DNA from: Ulvibacterium marinum
GTDB lineage: Bacteria > Bacteroidota > Bacteroidia > Flavobacteriales > Flavobacteriaceae
Assembly (NCBI RefSeq): GCF_003626755.1
Contig: NZ_RBCJ01000001.1
Coordinates: forward strand, 62,001-126,000
Reading direction: 5' to 3'
DNA: 64,000 nucleotides
Below the pieces are notes generated by a model, which saw only the letters and a program-made list of their open reading frames with translations, searched no databases and was not told the DNA's origin. This document shows positions 26,478-35,706 of this stretch, in pieces (the stretch's first letter is position 1; each line of letters begins with the position of its first letter). The translations under genes and the position numbers were made by a program.

Positions 26478-28619
26478 ATGTCTTCCTTAGTAACCTACGT
26501 TCTACAACATACCCAACTTCCCAAAATAGGTATTGAAAATACTCTAGAACTGTTGGATGAAGAATGTACCGTACCCTTTATTGCCCGCTATCGCAAGGAG
26601 CGTACGGGAAATCTTGACGAAGTACAAATCGGGACAGTAGTTAAATTCAGAGCGCAATATCAGGCACTTGAAAAAAGAAGGAAGGCTATTCTAAAAACCA
26701 TAGACGAGCAAGGGGTATTGACCCCAGAACTGAAAAAAAAGTTGGAATTTGCAGCAGATATTATCGAATTGGAGGATCTTTACCTTCCTTTTAAGAAGCG
26801 TAAAAAAACCAAGGCGGAAACTGCACGTAAAAATGGATTGGAACCCTTGGCAAAGATTATTATGGCGCAACGCAGCGATGCCGTCCAAAGTTTGGCCTCC
26901 AACTACTTGGGAAAAAATGTTACCAGTGAAGACCAGGCATTGGAAGGGGCAAGGCATATCATTGCGGAATGGATCAACGAACGCACATCCATCAGAAATC
27001 TATTGCGGCACCAACTGGAGCGATTTGCCATCCTGACCACAAAGGTCATCGGTTCCCAAAAGGAGGTCGAAAAGGCCCAAAAATATCGAGACTACTTTGA
27101 CTGGAACGAACCGCTAAATCGCTGTCCGTCCCACCGATTCTTGGCCATCCTTAGAGCTGAATCCGAAAAGTTCATTCGGGTAAAAATCGAAATCGATGAC
27201 GGGAAGGTCTTGGAACGTATTGAACAACGCATCCTAAAAACCAACAATGCTTGTTCTGGACACATAAAACTGGCCATTGCCGATGCCTACAAGCGATTGC
27301 TGTTCCCATCACTTTCCAACGAATCGCTCAAAAATACAAAAGAGAAAGCGGATGACGCGGCTATACAGGTATTTTCCAAAAACCTAAAACAGTTGTTACT
27401 GGGTGCTCCATTAGGTGAAAAACGTATCTTGGCCATTGACCCAGGCTTTAGAACAGGTTGCAAATTGGTCTGTTTGGATGCCCAGGGCGATTTACTACAC
27501 AACGAAACTATTTATCCGCATGCGCCACAGAATGATAGCAAGGGTGCCATAAAAAAAATCAGCTCTCTTTCCGATGCCTACAAAATAGAAGCCATAGCCA
27601 TAGGCAATGGAACTGCCTCCCGTGAAACAGAACGATTAGTAAAACGTATTGCCTTTAAAAATGTCGTTGAAGTGTATGTGGTAAACGAGGCGGGAGCTTC
27701 CATCTACTCAGCTTCCAAAATTGCACGGGAAGAATTCCCCAATTATGATGTTACCGTCCGCGGGGCGGTATCTATTGGAAGACGTTTGGCGGATCCCTTG
27801 GCCGAACTGGTTAAAATAGACCCAAAATCAATTGGTGTTGGCCAGTATCAGCATGATGTAGATCAAACCAAGCTTAAATATTCATTGGACACAATAGTAG
27901 AAAGTTGTGTAAATACAGTGGGCGTAAATATTAATACTGCCAGTGTTTCTTTATTGAGTTATGTCTCTGGTATTGGCTCCAAACTGGCAGAAAATATTGT
28001 GACATATAGAAATGAGACCGGTCCCTTCAAAAGCAGGAATGATATTAAAAACGTGGCGAGATTAGGCGGAAAGGCCTTTGAACAGGGCGCCGCCTTTCTT
28101 CGTATTAAAGGAGCGGAAAACCCTTTGGACGATTCCGCAGTGCATCCCGAAAGCTATCCCTTAGTGGAACGCATGGCAAAGGACAAAAGAGTGCCACTTG
28201 CTGAACTCATCGGCAACAAAACACTGCTCAAGGAGATAGAATTACAGCACTATACTTCCAATACCGTCGGTTTACCTACCCTAGAGGATATTATTTCAGA
28301 ATTGGAAAAACCAGGGCTGGACCGAAGAGAAAAGGCCAAGGTGTTTACTTTTGATCAGAACATTAAAAGTATTACCGACCTGAGGGAAGGACAACTGCTA
28401 CCAGGCATTGTGAACAACATTACCAACTTTGGTTGTTTTGTGGATGTGGGAATTAAAGAAAGTGGATTGATACATGTGTCCAATTTGTCGCAGGGCTTCG
28501 TTAAGGATGTCAACGAGCATGTGCATTTGCACCAACAGATTATAGTGAAAGTCCTATCCGTTGATATTCCTAGAAAACGCATTCAGCTGGCACTTCATAA
28601 AAAACCTATTCAAGATTAA
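26478..28619 (+). CDS. tex: Tex family S1 RNA-binding transcriptional accessory protein
   Basis: A 713-residue cytoplasmic protein. The helical Tex N-terminal region (LDEECTVPFIARYRKE) is followed by a YqgF/RNase H-like domain (ILAIDPGFRTGCKLV near 315), helix-hairpin-helix repeats (LLSYVSGIGSKLAENIV near 495) and a C-terminal S1 domain (LPGIVNNITNFGCFVDVG near 640). Tex is related to eukaryotic Spt6 and affects transcription and stress tolerance; its exact role is unsettled. It is probably co-transcribed with metG and overlaps the convergent Sua5-type gene by four bases. Confidence 0.95.
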   Translation: MSSLVTYVLQHTQLPKIGIENTLELLDEECTVPFIARYRKERTGNLDEVQIGTVVKFRAQYQALEKRRKAILKTIDEQGVLTPELKKKLEFAADIIELEDLYLPFKKRKKTKAETARKNGLEPLAKIIMAQRSDAVQSLASNYLGKNVTSEDQALEGARHIIAEWINERTSIRNLLRHQLERFAILTTKVIGSQKEVEKAQKYRDYFDWNEPLNRCPSHRFLAILRAESEKFIRVKIEIDDGKVLERIEQRILKTNNACSGHIKLAIADAYKRLLFPSLSNESLKNTKEKADDAAIQVFSKNLKQLLLGAPLGEKRILAIDPGFRTGCKLVCLDAQGDLLHNETIYPHAPQNDSKGAIKKISSLSDAYKIEAIAIGNGTASRETERLVKRIAFKNVVEVYVVNEAGASIYSASKIAREEFPNYDVTVRGAVSIGRRLADPLAELVKIDPKSIGVGQYQHDVDQTKLKYSLDTIVESCVNTVGVNINTASVSLLSYVSGIGSKLAENIVTYRNETGPFKSRNDIKNVARLGGKAFEQGAAFLRIKGAENPLDDSAVHPESYPLVERMAKDKRVPLAELIGNKTLLKEIELQHYTSNTVGLPTLEDIISELEKPGLDRREKAKVFTFDQNIKSITDLREGQLLPGIVNNITNFGCFVDVGIKESGLIHVSNLSQGFVKDVNEHVHLHQQIIVKVLSVDIPRKRIQLALHKKPIQD

Positions 28620-29599
28620 TTCCCGGCCCGTTCCAAGCGATCATTGATACTGATTCCCAATCCTTCATTGGGAAAGCGTTGGGCAATGATTATATCAAGA
28701 CTTTCTTGGTCCAAACGATGTAAAGCGGCAAATAGATTTTTAGCGGCCTCATTCAAATCTCGTTTTTCAGAAAGGGTTTCTACCACCTTGGCGTTGAAAA
28801 AGTTAGACTCGTAAAAGGCCAACACGCCAATTTTTTGGTCAATAAAGCCTTCCATAGCTTTTAAGATATTATCACTTAAAATCAATTTTGTCCGAGGGGA
28901 ATAGTGCTTGGCCAACATCCCAGGCGCTTGTGGGGCATTTTCATTTTTGATGAACAATCTCACTTTCCCCACACAGGCTTCGATGGCCTCAATGGAAATA
29001 CCTCCTTTACGATAAACCACAACAGTTTCACCATCAAATCCCACAATAGTGGATTCCAAACCGACCGTACAGGGACCACCATCCAAAATAGCGGGAATCC
29101 GATTCCCAAAATAGTCGGCCACATGTTGTGCCGAAGTGGAACTAACTCTGGTGAAAGGATTGGCGCTCGGAGCAGCAACTGGAAAATCCAGCCCTTGGAG
29201 CAACTTCAAAGTCAAGGGATGGTTGGGCATACGTATGGCAACGGTAGATTTCCCTGCGGTGACGAGATCGCTTACCGAAGTATTCTTTTCAAGTATTAAA
29301 GTTAAAGGGCCTGGCCAAAACCTTGCGGCAAGTTTTGTAGCTGCCTTTGGAACCGATTTTGCCAAGGATGATAATTGATCCGAATGATGGATGTGTACGA
29401 TCAAGGGATTGAACAAGGGCCTCCCCTTCATCTCAAAAATCTTCCGAACCGCATCATCATTATAAATATTGGCCGCCAGTCCATATACCGTTTCGGTAGG
29501 TATGGCCACCAACTCATTATTTCTCAACAATTCTTGGCAATAGGCAATATCCTTAGTAATGGTATTCCTCATATCTGGCAAAGGTATTACAGCATTCAT
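28616..29599 (-). CDS. L-threonylcarbamoyladenylate synthase (TsaC/Sua5 type)
   Basis: Makes threonylcarbamoyl-AMP from threonine, bicarbonate and ATP for the t6A37 modification of tRNA. The YrdC core has KGRPLFNPLIVH near residue 58, RFWPGPLTLIL near 93 and SANPFTRVS near 144. The linker KHYSPRTKL and the C-terminal Sua5 Rossmann-like domain make it the longer Sua5 form (327 residues). A second ATG at 29572 would remove nine residues and is also possible. The gene converges on tex. Confidence 0.95.
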   Translation of the reverse strand: MNAVIPLPDMRNTITKDIAYCQELLRNNELVAIPTETVYGLAANIYNDDAVRKIFEMKGRPLFNPLIVHIHHSDQLSSLAKSVPKAATKLAARFWPGPLTLILEKNTSVSDLVTAGKSTVAIRMPNHPLTLKLLQGLDFPVAAPSANPFTRVSSTSAQHVADYFGNRIPAILDGGPCTVGLESTIVGFDGETVVVYRKGGISIEAIEACVGKVRLFIKNENAPQAPGMLAKHYSPRTKLILSDNILKAMEGFIDQKIGVLAFYESNFFNAKVVETLSEKRDLNEAAKNLFAALHRLDQESLDIIIAQRFPNEGLGISINDRLERAGN

Positions 29600-29668
29600 T
29601 TATACGGGCTATTTCCCTTGAAGAAACTAGTTAAAAAAAAATGGCCGAATACATGGATAAGATTTATT

Positions 29669-29701
29669 TTGTGTGTGATTTATGATAAAAAGCGATATTT
29701 G
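29669..29701 (+). promoter_or_regulatory. Candidate promoter of the HDAC-family gene
   Basis: TTG at 29669-29671, a 22-base spacer, then GATATTTG at 29694-29701 (one mismatch to TAnnTTTG). It lies 23 bases before the chosen TTG start. Confidence 0.35.
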
Positions 29702-29724
29702 ATAAGGTATAGAATCTCTTGAAT

Positions 29725-30627
29725 TTGCTTAAAATAGCCTATCATCCTATTTATAAACATCCTCTGCCCAAAGGGCATCGATTTCCGATGGAGAAATATG
29801 AACTGTTGCCACAACAACTGTTATATGAAGGCACCTGTACGCATACAAACTTTTTTGAACCAAATATCCCCAATGACAAGTATATCGTAGCTGTTCACGA
29901 ACCGGAGTATTTTTACGATTTGTTGAATATTAAAATACCTCCTAGAGCGGCCAGAAAAATTGGCTTCCCCTTAACGGAGGACTTGGTGGAAAGGGAACGT
30001 GTTATTGCCGATGGGACTATTAGAGGTTGTGAATTTGCGCTCGAAAATGGAATTGCCATGAATATCGCCGGGGGCACACATCATGCTTATACCAACCGAG
30101 GTGAGGCTTTCTGTATGCTAAATGACCAAGCTATAGGAGCACGTTATCTTCAAGCAAAAAATTTGGCCAAAAAAATTCTGATTGTGGATTTGGATGTCCA
30201 TCAAGGGAATGGGACAGCGGAAATATTTCAGAATGATGATTCGGTCTTTACCTTCTCCATGCACGGGGCCAATAACTATCCCTTTAAAAAGGAGATATCT
30301 GATATGGATATTCCGTTAAAAAAAGGAACCGGTGATGCCGAATATTTGTCCATTTTACAGGAGAATTTATCTAAACTAATCGATAAAACCCAACCTGATT
30401 TTATCTTTTACCTCTGCGGGGTAGACATTATTGAAACAGACAAATTGGGAACATTGGCCGTAAGCTTGGAAGGTTGCAAGCGGAGGGATGAAATGGTATT
30501 GGAGACCTGCCATCGGTTAGGTATCCCGATTCAATGTAGTATGGGCGGTGGATATTCAACCGATATCAAAACAATTGTTGAAGCCCATGCCAATACCTTT
30601 CGTTCGGCACAACAAATCTTTTTTTAA
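29725..30627 (+). CDS. Histone-deacetylase-family deacetylase
   Basis: A 300-residue zinc hydrolase of the arginase/deacetylase fold, close to the class IV (HDAC11-like) branch. The catalytic His pair is in GGTHHAY (about 117-122), the zinc ligands are in DLDVHQGNG (D157, H159), and a third acidic ligand lies in GVDIIETDKLG. The substrate may be an acetylated amine, metabolite or protein; bacteria lack histones, so none can be named. No ATG is available: TTG at 29719 or 29725 can start it, and I prefer the latter, which gives MLKIAYHPIYKH. Confidence 0.88.
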   Translation: MLKIAYHPIYKHPLPKGHRFPMEKYELLPQQLLYEGTCTHTNFFEPNIPNDKYIVAVHEPEYFYDLLNIKIPPRAARKIGFPLTEDLVERERVIADGTIRGCEFALENGIAMNIAGGTHHAYTNRGEAFCMLNDQAIGARYLQAKNLAKKILIVDLDVHQGNGTAEIFQNDDSVFTFSMHGANNYPFKKEISDMDIPLKKGTGDAEYLSILQENLSKLIDKTQPDFIFYLCGVDIIETDKLGTLAVSLEGCKRRDEMVLETCHRLGIPIQCSMGGGYSTDIKTIVEAHANTFRSAQQIFF

Positions 30628-30748
30628 ACAGTACTTTTCGCATGTAACCAAAATCGAATCAAACTTGAAGCAATCCTTTGTCTGTTTTAGGAGTTTTCCA
30701 TTTTTTTGTACTTTCCCAACCCACTATGAACCAAAAATTCATTCTTAT

Positions 30749-31786
30749 ATGAAAACGGCTTACTACCTATTGTTATTCCTCTTATCAACTTCACTTTGCA
30801 CTTCCTGTAAGGAAAAACAAAAGGAATCCATATCTGTCCCAGAGGAATCATCAAAAATTGAGTCACAAAAAATAAAAGTCATTTTCGATACCGATGCCAA
30901 TAATGAGTTGGACGATCAGCATGCCATGGCCTATATGTTGTTCAATGGCGATGTTTTTGATGTAAAGGGGATTACGGTCAATGCAACGTTTAATGGAGGT
31001 GGTATTCAAGGGCACTATGATGAGGCGGAAAGGGTATTGCAATTGAGCAATTTGAAAGATTCTATCCCCCTTTTAAGTGGAGCAAATGGGAATTTTGAGG
31101 AAATTGTTGAAGATTTTGACCTCTCCAATTATGATGGAAAAGAAGGTGTGGATTTTCTTCTGGAAGAAACGAAGAAAGATTCCATAATCATAGTGGCGGT
31201 GGGCAAGCTCACCAATATTGCCCTGGCTCTTAAAAAAGACCCTTCTTTTGCCGAGCGGACCAAAATTGTGTGGTTGGGAAGTAACTATCCCGAACCCGGG
31301 GAATACAATCAGGATAATGATACCATTTCCATGAACTATGTACTGAACAGCAAAATCCCCTTTGAAATGGTAACCGTTCGTTATGGAAAACCCTCGGGAA
31401 CCGACGCTGTGGCAGTAACCCAAACCGAAGTAAATTCAAGAATGCCGGGATTGGGGCCCAAAGCAAAAGAGTCGATTACAGGAAGACATGGAGGAACCTT
31501 TGGAAATTTCGGCGATTATTCCATCAGTCTTTTTGAACATATCCATTACCATACCGATCCGCCATCGCGTCCCCTTTTTGATATGGTCGCCCTGGCCATT
31601 TTAAAGGATAGTTCATGGGGAGAGCAAAAATTGATTCGCGCGCCCATACTAATCAATAATGAATGGGTAGAACGCCCCGCGAACCAAAGAAAAATTATAG
31701 TTTGGGAAAACTTTAATAAGGAAGAGGTTCTGGCCGATTTCTACGAAACTATGGAGAACCCCCTTTTGGTTTCGGCAACGCGGTAG
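30749..31786 (+). CDS. Lipoprotein nucleoside hydrolase
   Basis: A 346-residue exported protein of the inosine-uridine-preferring nucleoside hydrolase family. A lipoprotein signal ends in STSLCTSC. The calcium-binding motif DTDANNELDDQHA follows near residue 50, and IIVAVGKLTNIALAL near 150 is the second family segment. It would cleave the N-glycosidic bond of a nucleoside or similar compound in the periplasm. The open frame extends upstream inside the previous gene, but the ATG at 30749 directly precedes the signal peptide. The ribokinase operon at 11-12.6 kb could use ribose so released, as inference. Confidence 0.88.
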   Translation: MKTAYYLLLFLLSTSLCTSCKEKQKESISVPEESSKIESQKIKVIFDTDANNELDDQHAMAYMLFNGDVFDVKGITVNATFNGGGIQGHYDEAERVLQLSNLKDSIPLLSGANGNFEEIVEDFDLSNYDGKEGVDFLLEETKKDSIIIVAVGKLTNIALALKKDPSFAERTKIVWLGSNYPEPGEYNQDNDTISMNYVLNSKIPFEMVTVRYGKPSGTDAVAVTQTEVNSRMPGLGPKAKESITGRHGGTFGNFGDYSISLFEHIHYHTDPPSRPLFDMVALAILKDSSWGEQKLIRAPILINNEWVERPANQRKIIVWENFNKEEVLADFYETMENPLLVSATR

Positions 31787-31873
31787 TCACTGCATATTTA
31801 TAGGTGAAATTTTGGTTCTAAAAGAGTATTGGAATTGAAATCTTAACCTTAACTTGCACCGCAAATCAGTGCA

Positions 31874-32710
31874 ATGCAGAGAGTTTTTTTATTTTTTTTC
31901 CTCGTATTTGTATGTTTCGCGCAGTCCCAGGATTTGAATACGGATTTTACCGAAACTAGATGGAATATGTTCAAATATGACATCGGGAATATCTTCTTAG
32001 GGATGGGACATGCGTATTCCAGACCTTTACATTGGCAAGGTGAGCAATGGGCGGATTTTGGCGTAACCATGGTAGGTACCGGAGTCGCTTACCTAGTAGA
32101 CGACCCCACCTCCGAGTATTTCAAGGAAGTTAGGGATGACATACCAAAAGTCTTCCGGGACTTCGGGTTTGAATATGGGAGTCCATCCAACAATTACTTC
32201 GTAACTGGTGCCGTGTACCTTACGGGACTTGCCATAAAGGATGAAAAGTTACGAAGAACAGGGGTGCTTCTTATTTCATCGGCCTCAGCGGGAGGATTGC
32301 TACAACATCTCTTAAAATCCGTTGTCGGCAGAGCAAGACCTTTGAGTGGAAAAACCAAGGATACCTTTAACCCCTTCTGGAGTGGAAGCAAGGATTTTCA
32401 TTCCTTCCCTTCGGGCCATGCCATTTTGGCTATGACCAATGCCCACGCCATTGCAAAGCAATTCAAAAGCCCCTGGATAAAGGGAGGCATCTATACCTTG
32501 GGGGCCATTCCGGCGGTTTCCAGGTTATGGGAGGGCAAACATTGGCTCTCGGATGTAGTCTTTAGTGTAGCGATAAGCATTTTTGTCGTTGAGTCCATTG
32601 ACCGTTATCTGGACACGAAATATGAGAAGAAATATAACGATAACAGCAAAAAAATTAGCTGGGACCTCAATCTAGGTCCAGGAAGACTTGGAATTGTAGC
32701 ACGCTTCTGA
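31874..32710 (+). CDS. Exported PAP2-family phosphatase
   Basis: A 278-residue protein with a cleavable signal peptide (to about residue 20). All three acid-phosphatase motifs are present: KSVVGRARP near 155, PSGH near 185 and SRLWEGKHWLSDV near 225. Several hydrophobic segments lie between them. It is likely a membrane-associated or periplasmic phosphatase for lipid-linked or small phosphates. A 6-bp inverted repeat TTGCAC/GTGCAA touches the start codon. Confidence 0.88.
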   Translation: MQRVFLFFFLVFVCFAQSQDLNTDFTETRWNMFKYDIGNIFLGMGHAYSRPLHWQGEQWADFGVTMVGTGVAYLVDDPTSEYFKEVRDDIPKVFRDFGFEYGSPSNNYFVTGAVYLTGLAIKDEKLRRTGVLLISSASAGGLLQHLLKSVVGRARPLSGKTKDTFNPFWSGSKDFHSFPSGHAILAMTNAHAIAKQFKSPWIKGGIYTLGAIPAVSRLWEGKHWLSDVVFSVAISIFVVESIDRYLDTKYEKKYNDNSKKISWDLNLGPGRLGIVARF

Positions 32711-32722
32711 TTTAAATCATTT

Positions 32723-32749
32723 TTGAAATAGGTATAATTTGTAACTTTG
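32723..32749 (+). promoter_or_regulatory. Ferritin promoter
   Basis: TTG at 32723-32725, a 16-base spacer (slightly short), then a perfect TAACTTTG at 32742-32749, ending 16 bases before the ferritin ATG. No obvious Fur-box-like palindrome was seen. Confidence 0.5.
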
Positions 32750-32765
32750 CGCAAAATTTAAAATT

Positions 32766-33284
32766 ATGTTATCCAAGAAGGTTGAAAAAGCATTGAACGG
32801 ACAAATTAGGATAGAGGCGGAGTCCTCGCAGGTGTATCTATCCATGGCCTCATGGGCCGAGGTAAAGGGCCTTGAGGGCATCTCCCAATTTATGTACAAA
32901 CATTCCGATGAAGAACGGATGCATATGCTAAAACTGATAAAGTTTGTAAACGAAAGAGGCGGACATGCCACCATCTCAGACTTAAAAGCTCCCAAGACCG
33001 ATTTTGGTACGTTCCAGAAAATGTTCCAAGAATTATACGATCATGAAATATTTGTGTCGAAAAGCATAAATGATTTGGTTCATGTCACTTTGGAGGAAAA
33101 AGATTATGCCACTCATAATTTTCTACAATGGTATGTAGCCGAACAAATTGAGGAAGAAGCCTTGGCCCGAACTATTTTGGATAAGATAAACCTTATCGGA
33201 AATGATAAAGGAGGCCTTTATCTTTTTGACCGAGATGTTCAACAAATTACTGTTGAAAGTGCCGCTTCGGATACCACGGAATAA
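32766..33284 (+). CDS. ftnA: Ferritin
   Basis: A non-haem iron-storage ferritin of 172 residues. The ferroxidase residues match the bacterial FtnA set: E17, E50, H53 and E94, with E126, Q127, E129 and E130 at the second and third iron sites. A 24-mer cage in the cytoplasm is expected. It has its own promoter and is followed on the same strand by a small Lys/Cys-rich protein gene, which may be related to metal handling. Confidence 0.96.
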   Translation: MLSKKVEKALNGQIRIEAESSQVYLSMASWAEVKGLEGISQFMYKHSDEERMHMLKLIKFVNERGGHATISDLKAPKTDFGTFQKMFQELYDHEIFVSKSINDLVHVTLEEKDYATHNFLQWYVAEQIEEEALARTILDKINLIGNDKGGLYLFDRDVQQITVESAASDTTE

Positions 33285-33323
33285 ATTTTTACATTTTTCT
33301 TATTTAGATTTAATTAAAATAAT

Positions 33324-33331
33324 TACTTTTG
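33324..33331 (+). promoter_or_regulatory. -7 element of the small Lys/Cys-rich gene
   Basis: TACTTTTG, a perfect TAnnTTTG, 20 bases before the proposed start. The upstream region is very AT-rich without a clear TTG box. Confidence 0.45.
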
Positions 33332-33351
33332 GAATATTCCTTAAGTGATTT

Positions 33352-33537
33352 TTGGTGGGCAAAAAAAAGAAAGTATCAAAAAAGGAGCTGAAAAAGCTGA
33401 AAAAAGATCATAAGGCCGCACTAAGGCAATTAACACCAAAGAGCTGTAAAACCAAATGTTGCTCTAAATACAAGAAATGCGAATCCAAACGTTGCAATCG
33501 CTGTCCTTGTTTTGATTTATTGAAAAAGGTGGCTTAG
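33352..33537 (+). CDS. Small Lys/Cys-rich protein of unknown function
   Basis: A 61-residue protein. The first 30 residues are strongly basic (KKKKVSKKELKKLKKDH); the second half has seven cysteines (C32, C36, C37, C43, C48, C51, C53) in the clusters CKTKCC, CESKRCNRCPC and the end FDLLKKVA. The start must be TTG (33352) or GTG (33355); a promoter element just upstream supports this. Closely spaced Cys pairs suggest zinc or iron-sulfur binding, and the basic half suggests contact with nucleic acid. I do not recognise a named family. It ends in a four-base overlap with the convergent symporter gene. Confidence 0.65.
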   Translation: MVGKKKKVSKKELKKLKKDHKAALRQLTPKSCKTKCCSKYKKCESKRCNRCPCFDLLKKVA

Positions 33538-35105
33538 GCAAAAACCACTGTGAAATAGCCTATTACCACCAATAAAAGTACGATCTGATAGCGATAGTCT
33601 TTGTACCAAGGCACATTTTCCATTCCCGCATTGATCAAATCTTTTTTATAGGTGTATAATTCTATTTGCTCTCCGGAAGGTGCAGGTGTAGCTCTACTTA
33701 CAAGTATGAATAACAGTGCACTTATCACGACCATGATACCCACATTATAGACATAATGTAACGGCCAGTATCCGAGTTGCCCCAATACAAAAAGAATAAT
33801 TCCTCCAATAGTACCCCAAATCAAGGTAGCGTAAGCACCTTCTTTATTACCTCTTTTATAAAATACCCCCACGAGGAAAAGCACGGCAATGGGTGGAACG
33901 ATTATGGAAAACATCTGTTGCAAATAGGCCCATATGCCTCCAAAATTCTCTATCATCGGTGCCCAGATCGCAGCTACCGCCATGAGAATCAAAGTGGTCA
34001 TACGCCCATATTTCACCGTTTCCTTATCCGTAATATCCGGGTTCCTAGTTTTTACAAAATCTACCACTAACAGGGTGGAAGCCGAGTTCAAAGTAGAATC
34101 CACACTGCTCATAATGGCCGAAATCAAACCGGCCAGGACAACCCCTATAAGTCCTACAGGCAATATGTTCATTACTGCAGTAGGAAATACCTGATCCGCA
34201 TTGTCCAATCCAGGGAAAAGGCCAATGGCCATGGTACCGGGAATGACCATGATAAAGAGGGGCACTATTTTTAGAAAACTTGCCAGTATAACACCCCAGC
34301 GCGCATTGTTGATGTCCCTGGCCCCTAAAATTCGTTGTACTATATACTGGTTAGTAGTCCAGTACCAAAAGCCCAGTATAGGCACGGCCAATATCAATCC
34401 AGGCCAAGGAAGGGAACGATCATCGGCCGGTCGTATAATGGATAGATGTCCATCAGGTGCGGCAGCAAGCACATTTTCCCAAGAAAAATCCAATTTCTCG
34501 AACATAAGATAGGCCAGCACCGAGCACCCAAAAATTAATATTATTGCTTGGATGGCATCGGTATACACTACTGCTTTTAATCCCCCAAAGGCCGTGTAAA
34601 TTCCGGCTACCAAGGCCAACACCAAAGTTGTTTGCCAAATGACCAAATCAGGAAAAAAAGCCTTCAGTACGATAGCACCGGCATAAAGACCACCAGCGGT
34701 GTCCACAACAATACTGGTAAAAATTGTAACTACAGAAAAGAATTTTCGGGAACGCCTGTCAAAACGTAATTCCAAAAACTCCGGTATAGTCGTTATCCTA
34801 GATCTTAAATAGAGTGGAATAAATATCAGGGCAGCTATAATCAAGGGAATCCCTGTCATCCATTCATATACCGATTGAACAATTCCTGAGCTATAGGCCG
34901 CACCAGAAAGTCCAATTATAGTAGTTGTGGAGATATTGGATGCAAAGAGTGAAAGTCCAATTATTCCCCAACCAAAAGTTCTTCCCCCCAAAAATAAATC
35001 TTCCCCTGTTTTTGTTCCCCTTGCCACATACAGTCCAATAAGCATGACAGCGATGAAATAAACCCCGATAATTATCAAGTCGATATTATGTATAGCTCCC
35101 TCCAT
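33534..35105 (-). CDS. Sodium:solute symporter (SSS family)
   Basis: A 523-residue inner-membrane protein with about 13-14 hydrophobic segments. The SSS signatures are present: GGRTFGWGIIGLSLFASNIS near residue 40, the GGLKAVVYTDAIQ segment near 173, and IMSSVDSTLNSASTLLVVDF near 325. The family imports sugars, amino acids or anions with sodium. As the last gene of a glycan-type locus, a monosaccharide or uronate is likely. It starts 32 bases after the acetyltransferase gene. Confidence 0.9.
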   Translation of the reverse strand: MEGAIHNIDLIIIGVYFIAVMLIGLYVARGTKTGEDLFLGGRTFGWGIIGLSLFASNISTTTIIGLSGAAYSSGIVQSVYEWMTGIPLIIAALIFIPLYLRSRITTIPEFLELRFDRRSRKFFSVVTIFTSIVVDTAGGLYAGAIVLKAFFPDLVIWQTTLVLALVAGIYTAFGGLKAVVYTDAIQAIILIFGCSVLAYLMFEKLDFSWENVLAAAPDGHLSIIRPADDRSLPWPGLILAVPILGFWYWTTNQYIVQRILGARDINNARWGVILASFLKIVPLFIMVIPGTMAIGLFPGLDNADQVFPTAVMNILPVGLIGVVLAGLISAIMSSVDSTLNSASTLLVVDFVKTRNPDITDKETVKYGRMTTLILMAVAAIWAPMIENFGGIWAYLQQMFSIIVPPIAVLFLVGVFYKRGNKEGAYATLIWGTIGGIILFVLGQLGYWPLHYVYNVGIMVVISALLFILVSRATPAPSGEQIELYTYKKDLINAGMENVPWYKDYRYQIVLLLVVIGYFTVVFA

Positions 35106-35137
35106 AATTCTTTAGATGTTTAAATGGTTATTTTATT

Positions 35138-35698
35138 TCAATGATTTTCTATGCTTTTTAAAACCTTACAAGGGTTCCCCACCGCCACTACATTTTCAGG
35201 AATATCCTTAACCACAACGCCTCCGGAACCTATTACACTGTTTTCGCCAATGGTGACCCCTGGATTAATAATGGCGCCTCCACCGATCCAAACATTATCA
35301 CCAATGCGGACCGATTTGGCAAATTCGATGCCTGAGTTCCTTTCTTTGTATTCTAGTGGATGGGTAGCCGTAAAAATTTTTACCGAAGGTGCTAGCATCA
35401 CATTCTTGCCAATGTATACCGGAGCGGCGTCAAGAATTATACAGCCAAAATTTGCGTAGGCGTTCTCACCCCAATGAATATTGAATCCATAGTCGCATAT
35501 AAAAGGATTTTCAATAAAGAATTTACTTCCTGTTTCAGCAAATAGTTCTTTAAAAAAATGTTTGCGCTGTCTTTCTTTATCCTCAGGAATTCCCGCAATT
35601 TCGCGAAGCAATCTATGGGCATTCCTCCTTCCTGTAACCAATTCCTTGTCATAAGGGTCATATGGCAAGCCTTTTATCATTTTCTCTTTTTCCGTCAT
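35138..35698 (-). CDS. Sugar O-acetyltransferase (maltose/galactoside acetyltransferase-like, left-handed beta-helix)
   Basis: A 186-residue enzyme with the Mac-type N-terminal domain (MIKGLPYDPYDKELVTGRRNAH) followed by hexapeptide repeats such as VRIGDNVWIGGGAIINPGVTIGENSVIG. The catalytic His is in FTATHPLE. It transfers acetyl from acetyl-CoA to a sugar hydroxyl in the cytoplasm. The frame is open 37 codons further upstream into the hydrolase gene, but the ATG at 35698 begins eight bases after that gene's stop and matches the family N-terminus. Confidence 0.92.
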   Translation of the reverse strand: MTEKEKMIKGLPYDPYDKELVTGRRNAHRLLREIAGIPEDKERQRKHFFKELFAETGSKFFIENPFICDYGFNIHWGENAYANFGCIILDAAPVYIGKNVMLAPSVKIFTATHPLEYKERNSGIEFAKSVRIGDNVWIGGGAIINPGVTIGENSVIGSGGVVVKDIPENVVAVGNPCKVLKSIENH

Positions 35699-35706
35699 AA
35701 CTAAAA

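Noticed and set aside
31854-31876. Hairpin TTGCAC/GTGCAA touching the PAP2 start codon
   Set aside because: A six-base stem with a nine-base loop is expected by chance at this scale and has no other support.
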